The position numbers and the translations under genes were made by a program. The notes under the pieces are model-generated. The model searched no databases. It had not been told where the DNA came from and saw only the letters and a program-made list of their open reading frames with translations. Of a DNA stretch of 64,000 nt, positions 1 through 9,261 are shown in pieces. The stretch comes from DTU015 sp964641455 (GTDB lineage Bacteria; Bacillota; Sulfobacillia; Fermentithermobacillales; Fermentithermobacillaceae). The number at the start of each line of letters is the position of its first letter. Position 1 is the first letter of the stretch. The stretch spans positions 62,001 to 126,000 of the forward strand of contig CAZXLH010000001.1 in assembly GCA_964641455.1 (NCBI GenBank), in the 5' to 3' direction.

Positions 1-2
1 AA

Positions 3-122
3 GAAGAATTCAAGCAAACTTCAGTTTCCTTTAGATCTATGGAACATGGGTGGCAGAAACAGGTCTCCCTAAATAAGATCTTAGATTTTATGAAGGAGGA
101 AGTCTTAGGTGTCATTAACTGA
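3..122 (+). CDS. hisS: C-terminal tail of histidyl-tRNA synthetase (partial, cut by window start)
   Basis: This open frame enters from the left edge and ends at the TGA at 120-122, so it overlaps the aspS start by 14 bases. The last 39 codons include a QKQVSLNKILDFMKEE stretch, which resembles the basic/hydrophobic helix that closes HisRS anticodon-binding domains. hisS directly upstream of aspS is the usual order in Firmicutes. Only the tail is visible, so the call rests on this short resemblance and on gene order. A different upstream gene remains possible. Confidence 0.5.
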   Translation, partial: EEFKQTSVSFRSMEHGWQKQVSLNKILDFMKEEVLGVIN

Positions 123-1980
123 TGAAAAACGGCAGATGAACGAAACATCGCCTGATGCACTGTCAGATTGCGAAGAACTCGAGCGCACATGTTATTGCGG
201 TGAACTTAGCGAAAAACACATAGGTTCTAAGGTGGTTCTTATGGGTTGGGTAAACCGCCAAAGAGATCTGGGTGAACTTATATTTGTCGATTTGAGAGAC
301 AGGACAGGCATGGTGCAAGTAGTTACAGATCATACCAGGTCACCTAAGAGTTTCGATATAGCCAAGAAACTTCGTTCTGAATACGTGGTATGCGTCTCAG
401 GTATTGTCGAAAAGCGGGCATCAGGCAAAGAAAACCCTAACTTTGCCACAGGCATGATAGAAGTCATGGCTGATGAAATCAAGGTCATAAACAAGGCCAA
501 GACACCTCCTTTCGTGATTCGTGATGAACCTGAACCTGATGAGAGTTTGCGAATGAGATACCGCTATTTGGATCTGCGTAGGTTGCCAATGCTAAGTAAT
601 CTTGAACTTAGGCATAGGGCTACGCTGGCAATAAGAAATTATCTTTCTGACAATGGATTCTGGGAAGTGGAGACTCCTTCAATGACCAAGAGCACTCCTG
701 AAGGTGCCAGGGATTATCTTGTTCCTTCAAGGACGGAGACAGGCAGTTTCTATGCGTTGGCGCAATCGCCTCAACTGTTTAAGCAATTGCTGATGGCTTC
801 CGGCGTAGATAAATACTTTCAACTGGCGCGTTGCTACAGAGACGAGGATCTAAGGGCAGATAGGCAGCCTGAATTTACCCAGATTGATATTGAACTGTCT
901 TTTACAGACGAGGAGCAAATATTCGCCGTGGTAGAGGGAATGATCAAGTACTTGTGGAAACAGGTCCTGGACTGCGAGATCGATGTACCGTTCCCCAGGA
1001 TGGCCTGGAATGAATCTATGGAACGATACGGAACGGATAAGCCTGATACAAGGTTCGGAATAGAAATACATGACATTACAGATATAGTGCAAGATTCTAA
1101 ATTTATGGTGTTTACGAATACAATCAAGGCAAACGGAACCATAAGGGCAATTTGCGTGCCAGGTTGTGCAAACTTGTCGAGACAAGAACTTGACTCGCTT
1201 ATAGAGCGGGCTAAAGAACTTGGCGCCAAAGGGCTTTTGTATTTGGCATATCTACCGGACGGTGAAATACGATCTCCTGTTAAGAGACATCTGTCAGAAG
1301 ATGAGATTTTGGGTATCGCAAGAACTACAGGAGCCGAAGCAGGGGATTTGGTATTAGTTGTAGCTGATACATTTGAGATCGCCGTTTCAGTATTGGGTAG
1401 GCTTAGGTTAGATTTCGGAGAAGGGTTAGGCCTTGTTCCGGAAGATGAGACTGATTTTTTGTGGATTACAGAGTTTCCTCTTTTAGAGAAACACGGTGAC
1501 ACAGCCGAGTGGCAAGCCGCCCACCATCCGTTTACCAGCCCTGTTGCCAGGCATATCCATATGTTGGAATCTGACGGCGATGAGATCAAATCTCAAATTC
1601 GGGCAAGAGCTTATGATCTGGTTTTGAACGGAGTGGAACTTGCTTCAGGTTCTATTCGTATACACAATAGGGAACTTCAAGAAAAAGTTTTCAGGCTTTT
1701 AAATATTTCCGGTGATGAAGCACAGGAGAAATTTGGGTTTTTGCTGGAAGCGTTTGAGTACGGAGCGCCGCCACACGGTGGTATAGCATTTGGGTTGGAT
1801 AGGCTCCTAATGCTAATGGCAGGGGCCGATACTATAAGAGATGTTATTGCGTTTCCAAAGACTACTAAAGGAACATGCCTGCTGACCGGAGCGCCATCAG
1901 AGGTTAATGCAGAGCAGCTTCGAGACCTGGGATTATCCTTGACAAACAAAAAAACGGGTAACAATAGGAAAGGGCAATAA
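109..1980 (+). CDS. aspS: aspartyl-tRNA synthetase
   Basis: Class II synthetase that charges tRNA-Asp (or Asp/Asn if the enzyme is non-discriminating) in the cytoplasm. At 623 aa it has the bacterial layout: an OB-fold anticodon-binding domain at about 27-130, the catalytic core, and an inserted GAD domain at about 320-440. Motif 2 (CYRDEDLRADRQPEFTQID) lies near residues 240-260 and motif 3 (GIAFGLDRLL) near 557-566. The GTG start is supported by AAGGAGGA at 92-99. It gives about 25 residues ahead of the usual ERTCYCGEL beginning, an acidic N-terminal extension not typical of the family. The start lies inside the end of the putative hisS frame, which suggests translational coupling. Family assignment is secure. 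Confidence 0.97.
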   Translation: MSLTDEKRQMNETSPDALSDCEELERTCYCGELSEKHIGSKVVLMGWVNRQRDLGELIFVDLRDRTGMVQVVTDHTRSPKSFDIAKKLRSEYVVCVSGIVEKRASGKENPNFATGMIEVMADEIKVINKAKTPPFVIRDEPEPDESLRMRYRYLDLRRLPMLSNLELRHRATLAIRNYLSDNGFWEVETPSMTKSTPEGARDYLVPSRTETGSFYALAQSPQLFKQLLMASGVDKYFQLARCYRDEDLRADRQPEFTQIDIELSFTDEEQIFAVVEGMIKYLWKQVLDCEIDVPFPRMAWNESMERYGTDKPDTRFGIEIHDITDIVQDSKFMVFTNTIKANGTIRAICVPGCANLSRQELDSLIERAKELGAKGLLYLAYLPDGEIRSPVKRHLSEDEILGIARTTGAEAGDLVLVVADTFEIAVSVLGRLRLDFGEGLGLVPEDETDFLWITEFPLLEKHGDTAEWQAAHHPFTSPVARHIHMLESDGDEIKSQIRARAYDLVLNGVELASGSIRIHNRELQEKVFRLLNISGDEAQEKFGFLLEAFEYGAPPHGGIAFGLDRLLMLMAGADTIRDVIAFPKTTKGTCLLTGAPSEVNAEQLRDLGLSLTNKKTGNNRKGQ

Positions 1981-2034
1981 AAACGGTAACAAGAGATCAT
2001 TGCACTGTAAGATTTGATTCCGGAGGGGAAACCG

Positions 2035-2652
2035 GTGCCTTTGACAGATGAAGAAATTATTGTTGAGAAGGCGTCAAAAGGTGATTTGGCAGCTTTTGAA
2101 GCGCTTGTAAGGGCTTATGAGAAACGGCTGTACAATACTGCTTTTCGCATGGTATCTGACAGCGAAGAAGCTATGGATATAGTACAAGAAGTTTTTCTCA
2201 AAACGTATCAGGCTCTGCCGAACTTTCGAGGAGACAGCAAGTTTTCTACCTGGGTTTACAGGGTCTGTGTTAATGCTTCTTTGGACTATTTGCGAAAACG
2301 TAAAAAAGCTAAAGTGTATTCTTTAGATAAACCTGTAATGTTTTCAGACTCGCAAGTTCAAAGGCAGGTAGAAGATACAGGCGATAGTACTGAAGACATA
2401 GTTGAAACCAAGTTTCTCGGAGAAAGCGTGCTTGACATTCTCGACGGTTTGGAACCACATTACCGTGCGGTTATCGTTTTATGTGATATTCAAGGCTATT
2501 CATACAAGGAAATATCTGAGATTTTGGATGTGTCGTTGGGTACTGTCAAGTCCAGAATTCATAGAGCCAGAAATGCTTTGAGAAAACTTATCGATGAGGA
2601 ACAAATTCTTCCCTCTTACGTCAAACAAGACGAAAGGAGGGATGACGAGTGA
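2035..2652 (+). CDS. ECF-family RNA polymerase sigma factor (SigW/RpoE-like)
   Basis: Group 4 sigma factor that would redirect RNA polymerase to a stress or envelope regulon. Region 2 (about 20-95) is recognisable from the AFEALVRAYEKRLYNTAFRM and WVYRVCVNASLDYLRKRK segments. Region 4 (about 145-195) has a helix-turn-helix with EISEILDVSLGTVKSRIHRA. The GTG start at 2035 is preferred because GGAGGGG lies 8 nt upstream; it gives 205 aa. A longer reading from TTG 2014 would put that ribosome binding site inside the gene. The stop overlaps the start of the next gene (GTGA), the classic arrangement with a cognate anti-sigma factor. No promoter for autoregulation was identified with confidence. 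Confidence 0.92.
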   Translation: MPLTDEEIIVEKASKGDLAAFEALVRAYEKRLYNTAFRMVSDSEEAMDIVQEVFLKTYQALPNFRGDSKFSTWVYRVCVNASLDYLRKRKKAKVYSLDKPVMFSDSQVQRQVEDTGDSTEDIVETKFLGESVLDILDGLEPHYRAVIVLCDIQGYSYKEISEILDVSLGTVKSRIHRARNALRKLIDEEQILPSYVKQDERRDDE

Positions 2653-3920
2653 CTTGCCGTGAGATTTCAGAACTTTTGTCTTCATATTTGGATAATGAAC
2701 TTGAACATGAACTTTACGGCCGTGTGAAAGAGCATGTACGATCGTGTACCCGTTGCCAGGTCCGGCTTGAGGAACTTCGGCAGGTTAAACATGCTCTTCA
2801 GTCCCTCCCTGAAGTTGACCCGCCTGCTGAACTTCATTTAAGAATTATGAATGCTATAAGCGAAGAATCAAAGCGCAAGCCGCGGTTTTCACTTAATCAA
2901 ACGTGGCAGCAGCTTAAAAAAACCAGTGCGAGAAATGGACGGTTCAAAAAAATAGGGCTTGTTTTGGCTGCATGCCTTGTTCTTATGCTGGTTTCTTCAG
3001 CCGGAACGGTATTTGTTATGAGACAGTATGGTATCTTGGGCAGTGGTTCCAAAGCCATAGGACGGGATTTTGAATCTGCCGCTGAGCCGGGTATGGTTGA
3101 AAAAGTTGACTTACCGTCATCTCCTGAGGATGGCGATCCAAGTTTTGATTCCAGCGGTGGCCCGTCAATATTTAAATTTGAGTCAAGTGAGGCACCGTCA
3201 GCTGATGTTGAACCTGAGTATTCACCTGACAAGAGTGCAGATATAAGAAGTACGGCGCAGAGCCTTGAAATTCAACATAAATTGATAAGACGTGCAAGCC
3301 TAACATTGGAGGTCTCAAAAGGCAGCGTTGATCATACATCTCAGGAAATCATCCATGTTGTCAAAAACAGTCAAGGTTATGTAGAATCGTCATCTATGTC
3401 CGTTGCTCAAGGCAAAAACCGGTTTACTGTTTTTTACATGACAGCCAGAGTGCCTTCTGAACGTTTAGATCAATCAATCCAAGAGATATCGTCCCTTGGT
3501 GAAGTTACTCAGTCAGACACTTCGGTTCAGGATGTCACCGATCAATATGTAGATCTTGATGCGAGAATCCGGAGCAAAGAGTTAGAGGAACAAAGGCTCT
3601 TAACGATTCTTGGAAATGCAAATACTGTGGGCGAACTGCTTCAGGTTGAAGGTGAACTTTCCAGGGTAAGGTCAGATATCGAAACTCTTAAGGGGCGTCA
3701 GAATGTGCTTGAGAAGTCTTCTTCACTGTCGTTTTTATCTGTATCGGTAGTTGAAGAAGGAGCCAGGAAGCGTGAGCCATCGCCTTGGAGAGAGGTATGG
3801 AAGGCGTTTCTTGATGCCTGGCACAACTTACTCGTGTTCTTGGCTAAGGTAGCCCCGGCAATTATCGTTGTTGCAGCAGCATATTTTATTGTAAGAAGAA
3901 GTCTTGGCAAGAAGCCGTAA
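2649..3920 (+). CDS. membrane anti-sigma factor: zinc-finger HC2 domain fused to DUF4349
   Basis: Likely binds and restrains the sigma factor encoded just upstream. The first 36 residues carry the anti-sigma zinc-finger pattern C3...H29-x3-C33-x2-C36. A transmembrane helix at about 97-121 follows. Residues 125-205 are a Ser/Pro/acidic linker. From about 210 to 370 the protein matches the DUF4349 pattern (LIRRASLTLEV..., a YVDLDARIRSKELEEQRL coiled coil, and a LQVEGELSRVRSDIE heptad stretch). A second transmembrane helix at about 392-415 ends in a basic tail. The DUF4349 part probably faces outward and may act as the sensor; that is inference. At 423 aa it is much longer than simple anti-sigma factors. 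The GTG start overlaps the sigma factor stop. Confidence 0.85.
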   Translation: MTCREISELLSSYLDNELEHELYGRVKEHVRSCTRCQVRLEELRQVKHALQSLPEVDPPAELHLRIMNAISEESKRKPRFSLNQTWQQLKKTSARNGRFKKIGLVLAACLVLMLVSSAGTVFVMRQYGILGSGSKAIGRDFESAAEPGMVEKVDLPSSPEDGDPSFDSSGGPSIFKFESSEAPSADVEPEYSPDKSADIRSTAQSLEIQHKLIRRASLTLEVSKGSVDHTSQEIIHVVKNSQGYVESSSMSVAQGKNRFTVFYMTARVPSERLDQSIQEISSLGEVTQSDTSVQDVTDQYVDLDARIRSKELEEQRLLTILGNANTVGELLQVEGELSRVRSDIETLKGRQNVLEKSSSLSFLSVSVVEEGARKREPSPWREVWKAFLDAWHNLLVFLAKVAPAIIVVAAAYFIVRRSLGKKP

Positions 3921-3968
3921 TACGGTCTAAGCAGGTTAAGTTTTGATAGGCGCAACCAAAAGGAAGAT

Positions 3969-3993
3969 GGCGGCAAAATACTGCCGCCTTTTG
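3969..3993 (+). terminator. Rho-independent terminator after the sigma/anti-sigma operon
   Basis: A 7-bp perfect stem (GGCGGCA 3969-3975, TGCCGCC 3982-3988) with a 6-nt loop is followed by TTTTG. It lies 48 bases after the anti-sigma stop. Confidence 0.8.
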
Positions 3994-4276
3994 TATTAGA
4001 AATGTCAAACTTGTTGGAGGATAAGGAGCCGCGTTGTGGGCCGTTTCTGTGCCGTTTTGGTGCTATTTCTGTGTACGTTCCAATTTCTTGATTGTGTTTT
4101 CATCCTTAGTGCACTGGGCCAAAAAACGGCTGTAAAGTTCAGGAAAGGCGCAAAACAGCGGCAAACTATGGAAAATGTACTTGAGGGTAAATGTGCACTG
4201 TAGTGGCTGCGTCAAATTGCCAAGCTTCTCTTAGAGCAATATACTGGTGTAAATACTATGAAGGGGTGACAGTGAT
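3994..4276. other. gene-free stretch before polA
   Basis: No confident gene here. A 33-codon hydrophobic frame starts at TTG 4034 behind AAGGAG and ends at 4135, but nothing else supports it. The promoter for polA must lie in this interval; I could not choose a -35/-10 pair. AAGGGGTG at 4261-4268 is the polA ribosome binding site. Confidence 0.4.
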
Positions 4277-6994
4277 ATGGCTGGCAAACGACTTCTGCTG
4301 GTAGATGGCAATTCTCTGGCCAACCGCGCGTTTTACGCACTTCCCCCGCTTTCTACGAGCGATGGTGTTCCTACCGGTGCTGTTTATGGATTTCTTACGA
4401 TGTTATTTCGACTAATCGAAGAAAGAGAACCTGAATATATTATCTGTGCTTTTGATCATCCTTCGCCAACGTTTAGGCATCGCGAATTTGAGGATTATAA
4501 AGCTACACGAAAACCCAGCCCTGATGAGTTCAAGGTGCAAATGCCAATGCTGAAAGAAGCTCTTTCTGCGCTTGACATGGCTTTTGTGGAACTGCCCGGG
4601 TTTGAGGCTGATGACATAATAGGTACCTTGGCCTGTAAGTATAGCGAGGAAGGTTTTTCGGTTAGCATTCTTTCAGGAGATCGCGATTGTCTGCAATTAG
4701 TCGGCGACAGGCGTGAAGTTATCTTGTTTATCAGAGGGATTACCCAGACTAGACAGTATGATAAAGAGGCTGTAAAGCAAGATATGGGAATTTGGCCCGG
4801 GCAAATTCCGGATTTCAAGGGGCTTGCAGGTGATCCGTCAGACAATATTCCAGGTGTGAAAGGCGTTGGAGTAAAGACGGCAGAGAAGTTATTGAGTCAA
4901 TATAGAGATATTGAGCAGATTTATGCAAATATTGATCAAGTTTCTCCGAAAAGGACACAGAGGCTCTTAAGGGAGCAAAAGGAATTGGCCTTGCTTTCCA
5001 AGCGTCTCGCAGTTATTGCATGCGATGTTCCGTGCCATGTTGATGTAGGTGAGGCAAAATGGGACGGGCCTGATGTGGGTAAGGCCATGGATTATTTTAA
5101 GACTATGGAGTTTCACAGTTTAATCAAGAGGCTTAGAAAGTATCAAACAACTCCAGGCGCAGCAGGTTCCCAGCCACGGCTTGCAATTGTCCGAAGTGGC
5201 GTAGATGAGTACAAAATCGTCGATTCAGAGGAAAAATTGAAACAGCTTGCGGCCAAGATAACCGATTCCGGAAAGATGTCGATATATGCAGGTATATCCG
5301 ATATCGACACCCAGGTCACCAAAGATTTTATGTGGCCTGGCGCTTTAGGGGTTTCAGAGGGAGATATCCCCTATTTGATTGATTTTGGGCAGATGTCGCT
5401 TGATTTCAATGTTTACCAGGATATTATATGGAAGCACTTTGGCCCTGTTTTGCAGAATCCTGAGGTTAAGAAATTAGGTTTTGATCAGAAGTGGCTTTAT
5501 ACGATGTGTTTTCATAAAGATATGCCGTTGCCCGGATTTGAGTTTGACGCCATGGTGGCAGCCTATTTGCTGGATCCTACCAGAACCACATACAGGCTGA
5601 GTGATTTGGTTAGTAGTTACTTAGGTGAGGACATGCCCCATGGTATTGAGAGTTTGCCTAAGGCTCAAAGAAACAAACAAGAAGCCAAGAAAGCACATTT
5701 GGCTCATTTGGCCCAGGGTTCTTATTTTACATTCGATTTATTTGACAGTATGAAATCGGATCTGGAGAAACATGGCCTATGGAAGCTTGCCAAAGAAGTA
5801 GAGTTTCCTATGATCGAAGTGCTTGCTTCCATGGAAGCTATGGGCGTTAGGGCGGATTTGGAAAAAGGAAAAGCGATTAGAGAAGAATTTGCTCAAAGAT
5901 TAGAAGAAATCGAGCAAATAGCATATGAAATCGCCGGAGAAGAGTTTAATCTTAGTTCTCCAAAGCAACTTAGCCGCATACTTTTTGAGAAATTAGGCCT
6001 TACACCGGTGAAAAAAACTAAGACCGGCTATTCTACTGATGCTGGGGTGCTGGAAACTTTAAGCTCGGCCCACCCACTTCCTGAGAAGATTCTTGAGTAC
6101 CGCCATTATTCCAAACTTAAGTCTACTTACCTTGACGTGCTGGAAGATGTAATTAACCCTGTTACCGGCAGGATTCATACAACATTTCATCAGACGGTTA
6201 CAGCAACAGGCCGGCTTTCAAGCGCTGAGCCTAACTTGCAGAACATACCTGTACGAAGCGATGTTGGAAAAGCCATTAGGGGTATATTTGTACCTGAGCC
6301 CGGCCGCTTGTTTCTGGCATCAGATTACTCTCAGATAGAACTCAGGGTTATGGCCCATGTATCAGGCGATCCTTCCATGATCGAAGCGTTTAGGCACAAC
6401 CAGGATATTCATAAGAGAACTGCTGCAGAGATATTTGATGTTTCCCTGGACGAGGTTACGCCTGAGCTAAGGGATAAGGCCAAGGCAGTGAATTTCGGGG
6501 TTATTTATGGTATTTCTGAGTTCGGATTGGCTCGCAATACAGGTGTTTCAAGGAGCGAAGCCAGGAAGTTTATTGACACGTATTTCCGTAGGTACCCTCT
6601 GGTCAAAGATTATATGGACAACATGGTAAGGCAGGCCAGGCGTACAGGTTATGTAACCACGATTCTTGGCAGGAGGAGGCCTATACCTGATATTCACTCC
6701 AGAGTCAGGGCACGGCGTGGGTTTGCGGAAAGAAGTGCAATTAACACTCCCATACAGGGAAGCGCAGCGGATTTAATCAAACTTGCCATGGTTCGAATTT
6801 ACAGGCGGATTATAAAAGAAGGGCTGAACTCCAGAATGATTCTTCAGGTTCATGACGAACTTATATTTGAAATAGACCCTGAAGAGAAAGTCCATATGAT
6901 AAAACTTGTAAGAGAAGAGATGGAAAAGGCTATGGAACTTAAAGTGCCTTTGAAAGTCGATATTGACGTAGGAGCAAGCTGGTCCGATGTCTGA
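4277..6994 (+). CDS. polA: DNA polymerase I
   Basis: Repair and Okazaki-processing polymerase, 905 aa. Residues 5-290 are the 5'-3' nuclease domain, with the helix-hairpin-helix DNKPGVKGVG-like segment seen here as DNIPGVKGVGVKTAEKLL. Residues 300-480 occupy the 3'-5' exonuclease position, but the DxE catalytic motif is absent (SIYAGISDIDTQ instead), so proofreading is probably lost, as in Bacillus-type enzymes. Residues 510-905 are the polymerase: motif A DYSQIELR near 682, motif B with KAVNFGVIYG near 731, motif C VHDEL near 857. The ATG start follows AAGGGGTG. The stop overlaps coaE by 8 bases, and polA followed closely by coaE is a common Firmicutes order. Confidence 0.97.
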   Translation: MAGKRLLLVDGNSLANRAFYALPPLSTSDGVPTGAVYGFLTMLFRLIEEREPEYIICAFDHPSPTFRHREFEDYKATRKPSPDEFKVQMPMLKEALSALDMAFVELPGFEADDIIGTLACKYSEEGFSVSILSGDRDCLQLVGDRREVILFIRGITQTRQYDKEAVKQDMGIWPGQIPDFKGLAGDPSDNIPGVKGVGVKTAEKLLSQYRDIEQIYANIDQVSPKRTQRLLREQKELALLSKRLAVIACDVPCHVDVGEAKWDGPDVGKAMDYFKTMEFHSLIKRLRKYQTTPGAAGSQPRLAIVRSGVDEYKIVDSEEKLKQLAAKITDSGKMSIYAGISDIDTQVTKDFMWPGALGVSEGDIPYLIDFGQMSLDFNVYQDIIWKHFGPVLQNPEVKKLGFDQKWLYTMCFHKDMPLPGFEFDAMVAAYLLDPTRTTYRLSDLVSSYLGEDMPHGIESLPKAQRNKQEAKKAHLAHLAQGSYFTFDLFDSMKSDLEKHGLWKLAKEVEFPMIEVLASMEAMGVRADLEKGKAIREEFAQRLEEIEQIAYEIAGEEFNLSSPKQLSRILFEKLGLTPVKKTKTGYSTDAGVLETLSSAHPLPEKILEYRHYSKLKSTYLDVLEDVINPVTGRIHTTFHQTVTATGRLSSAEPNLQNIPVRSDVGKAIRGIFVPEPGRLFLASDYSQIELRVMAHVSGDPSMIEAFRHNQDIHKRTAAEIFDVSLDEVTPELRDKAKAVNFGVIYGISEFGLARNTGVSRSEARKFIDTYFRRYPLVKDYMDNMVRQARRTGYVTTILGRRRPIPDIHSRVRARRGFAERSAINTPIQGSAADLIKLAMVRIYRRIIKEGLNSRMILQVHDELIFEIDPEEKVHMIKLVREEMEKAMELKVPLKVDIDVGASWSDV

Positions 6995-7643
6995 TAGAAT
7001 ATGGCCTCCGTTATATGTGATAGGGCTTACAGGCGGGATAGCAGCCGGAAAGAGTACCGTTTCCGCATATTTAAGTGAACTTGGCGCCTATGTTATTGAC
7101 GCAGATGAGGTGGCGCACCAGGTTACTTTGCCCGGGTCTGTAGGTTTCTCAAAGGTAGTCGAGGAGTTCGGCACCCGTGTGGTAACTCCTGAAGGCTCCC
7201 TTGACCGCAGGAAACTGGGGCAAGTTGTTTTCAACGATAAGGCAGCGCTTAGGGTTCTCAATTCAATTATCCATCCGCTGGTAATAAGGCGAATTAATTT
7301 TGTGCTTGAAATTTTGGCGCGAAATTCAGGTTATCGAGACGAGAACTTATATGTGGTATTAGATGTACCATTGCTATATGAGACCGGTATGGACAAAATT
7401 TGTGACGAAGTATGGGTTGTAGCAGTGAACTTTGAACTTCAGGTCAAGAGGCTTATGGAACGGGACGGTTATTGCAGGAAGGAAGCTATTAGCAGGATTG
7501 AGGCTCAAATGACTCTTGAAACCAAGATGAAACTTGCCCAAGCGGTAATAGATAACAGCGGCAGTGTTGAATCTACCAAGCAAAGAGTCAGAGAACTTTG
7601 GCAAGATCTCGACAGGAAATTGAAGCAGCCATCTCGAACCTGA
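6987..7643 (+). CDS. coaE: dephospho-CoA kinase
   Basis: Phosphorylates the 3'-hydroxyl of dephospho-CoA, the last step of coenzyme A synthesis. The P-loop GLTGGIAAGKST is at residues 13-24, followed by the family's DADEVAHQV segment and, near 125-135, the VLDVPLLYETG motif. At 218 aa it is of normal length. The ATG start sits inside the polA stop region, so the two are translationally coupled. Assignment is secure from motifs and context. Confidence 0.95.
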   Translation: MSDRIWPPLYVIGLTGGIAAGKSTVSAYLSELGAYVIDADEVAHQVTLPGSVGFSKVVEEFGTRVVTPEGSLDRRKLGQVVFNDKAALRVLNSIIHPLVIRRINFVLEILARNSGYRDENLYVVLDVPLLYETGMDKICDEVWVVAVNFELQVKRLMERDGYCRKEAISRIEAQMTLETKMKLAQAVIDNSGSVESTKQRVRELWQDLDRKLKQPSRT

Positions 7644-7709
7644 GAAGTCTGAGGCACTACTTGAATTTTGGTTTTAATATGTTCCATTTATAACCAGGGG
7701 GAAGGCTGT

Positions 7710-8081
7710 ATGAATGTAGAAGACAAGCATATTAAGATAAAGGATGTAACGGCAAAAACATTTGACCGGGAAATATCATCTGCCAGAGCTTCTGTAGTTG
7801 ATTTTTGGGCGCCATGGTGTATGCCGTGCAAGAGGCTTTCAGAGATTATTGACCGGGCTTTGCCTGATATTGAAGATGCGTACCGGGGCCAAATCAACTT
7901 CTTTAAAGTGAACGTAGACGAACAAAGTGCTCTGGCTCAGAAGTTCGGGGTTATGGCTTTGCCAACCGTAATCGGGTTTTCAGGAACCAACCCTGTTGAA
8001 AGATTTACAGGGCGAACTAAAGATGAATTTGTGAAATGGGTTTCCAGATTGGCTCTCAGGGCTGGGCTTGTAGAAGAATAA
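7710..8081 (+). CDS. thioredoxin-like protein
   Basis: A 123-aa thioredoxin fold. The WAPWCMPCK active site has redox cysteines C37 and C40, and a later ALPT segment supplies the cis-proline. The central pair is Met-Pro rather than Gly-Pro, so it may be a specialised disulfide reductase rather than the main TrxA. The start is ATG 7710 behind AGGGGGA. An upstream in-frame ATG at 7668 has no ribosome binding site and would add 14 residues that do not fit the family. It has no obvious functional link to coaE or to the aldolase that follows. Confidence 0.85.
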   Translation: MNVEDKHIKIKDVTAKTFDREISSARASVVDFWAPWCMPCKRLSEIIDRALPDIEDAYRGQINFFKVNVDEQSALAQKFGVMALPTVIGFSGTNPVERFTGRTKDEFVKWVSRLALRAGLVEE

Positions 8082-8220
8082 GTAGGTGTTCCTAAACTTT
8101 TGTTGACCGTATTTGCTTGCTTGTTGCCTGGCAATACCACTTACCGGGCATGCCGGTTTGAGCCTGCAATGTATCAGTGGTTTCAGCAAAATTTTACACA
8201 GTGTGGATGGAGGGCTTGAA

Positions 8221-9261
8221 TTGCGAAATAAAATAATAGACCTGCGTTCAGATACGGTAACCAAACCAACCTTGGAGATGCGCCAGGTTATGGCCAATGC
8301 CGAAGTCGGCGATGATGTTTATGGCGAAGATCCAACAATCAACCGTCTTGAGGCCCTTGGGGCAGAAATGGTTGGCAAGGAAGCAGCGGTATTTGTCCCT
8401 ACCGGAACTATGGGTAACCAGGTATCAATAATGGCATGGACTAACCGGGGGGATGAGATTATCCTGGAATCGAGTGCCCACATCTATATGTATGAAGTAG
8501 GTGGCCCTGCAGTGCTTTCTCAGGTTCAGGCAAGGCCTATTCCCGGCTATCATGGTGTCATGGATCCGGCAGATCTAAAAGTGGCTATCAGAAACCCTAA
8601 TATACATTTTCCAAGGACATCGTTGATCTGCCTTGAAAATACGCACAATAGGTCAGGCGGGTGTGTGCTGCCTCTGGATTACATGGAGGCTATATATAAC
8701 CTGGCAAAACAAGAAGGAATATCGGTCCATCTTGACGGGGCGAGGGTTTTTAATGCTGCTGTTTCCTTAGGAGTTGATGTTAAGGAAATTACAAAGTACG
8801 CAGACTCAGTTCAATTTTGCCTGTCTAAAGGTTTATGCGCCCCTGTAGGTTCTTTGGTCGCCGGGCCCAAATCGTTTGTAAACCGGGCTCGTAAATGCCG
8901 AAAACTTCTTGGAGGAGGCATGCGTCAGGCCGGTATCTTAGCTGCTGCCGGTATAGTTGCCCTTGAGAAAATGGTATCCCGTCTTTCTGAAGATCATGTT
9001 AACGCACGCAAACTTGCCAAGGGGTTTTCGGGCATCCCAGGGCTTGATATTGACATGAGCACTGTTCAGAGTAACATGGTGGTCGTTGGAACCAAAGGCC
9101 TAGCAATGGACGAATTTGATTTTGCAAATCTTATGAAGCAACACCGATTGCTGTTTAACCCGTCTTTGCCATACAAAGTAAGAATGGTTACACACCATGA
9201 CGTATCTTCTGAAGATATCGAAGAAGCAATTAGGCGCATAAAGGAAGCACTCAAGGTATGA
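8221..9261 (+). CDS. ltaE: low-specificity L-threonine aldolase
   Basis: PLP enzyme that cleaves L-threonine or L-allo-threonine to glycine and acetaldehyde. The N-terminus IIDLRSDTVTKPT is the family signature, with GDDVYGEDPT next and the PLP-binding lysine in QFCLSKGLCAP at K203. The start is TTG 8221, preceded at 6 nt by GGAGGG (8209-8214), giving 346 aa, the normal length. A longer reading from 8113 would add about 36 unrelated residues. The stop overlaps the ATG of rarA (ATGA), so the two are coupled. Fold-type I aldolase is certain; the stereochemical preference cannot be read from sequence. Confidence 0.93.
   Translation: MRNKIIDLRSDTVTKPTLEMRQVMANAEVGDDVYGEDPTINRLEALGAEMVGKEAAVFVPTGTMGNQVSIMAWTNRGDEIILESSAHIYMYEVGGPAVLSQVQARPIPGYHGVMDPADLKVAIRNPNIHFPRTSLICLENTHNRSGGCVLPLDYMEAIYNLAKQEGISVHLDGARVFNAAVSLGVDVKEITKYADSVQFCLSKGLCAPVGSLVAGPKSFVNRARKCRKLLGGGMRQAGILAAAGIVALEKMVSRLSEDHVNARKLAKGFSGIPGLDIDMSTVQSNMVVVGTKGLAMDEFDFANLMKQHRLLFNPSLPYKVRMVTHHDVSSEDIEEAIRRIKEALKV

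Noticed and set aside
834..1589. 251-codon antisense frame inside aspS
   Set aside because: Overlaps a certain gene in full, is Ser-rich shadow sequence, and has no ribosome binding site.
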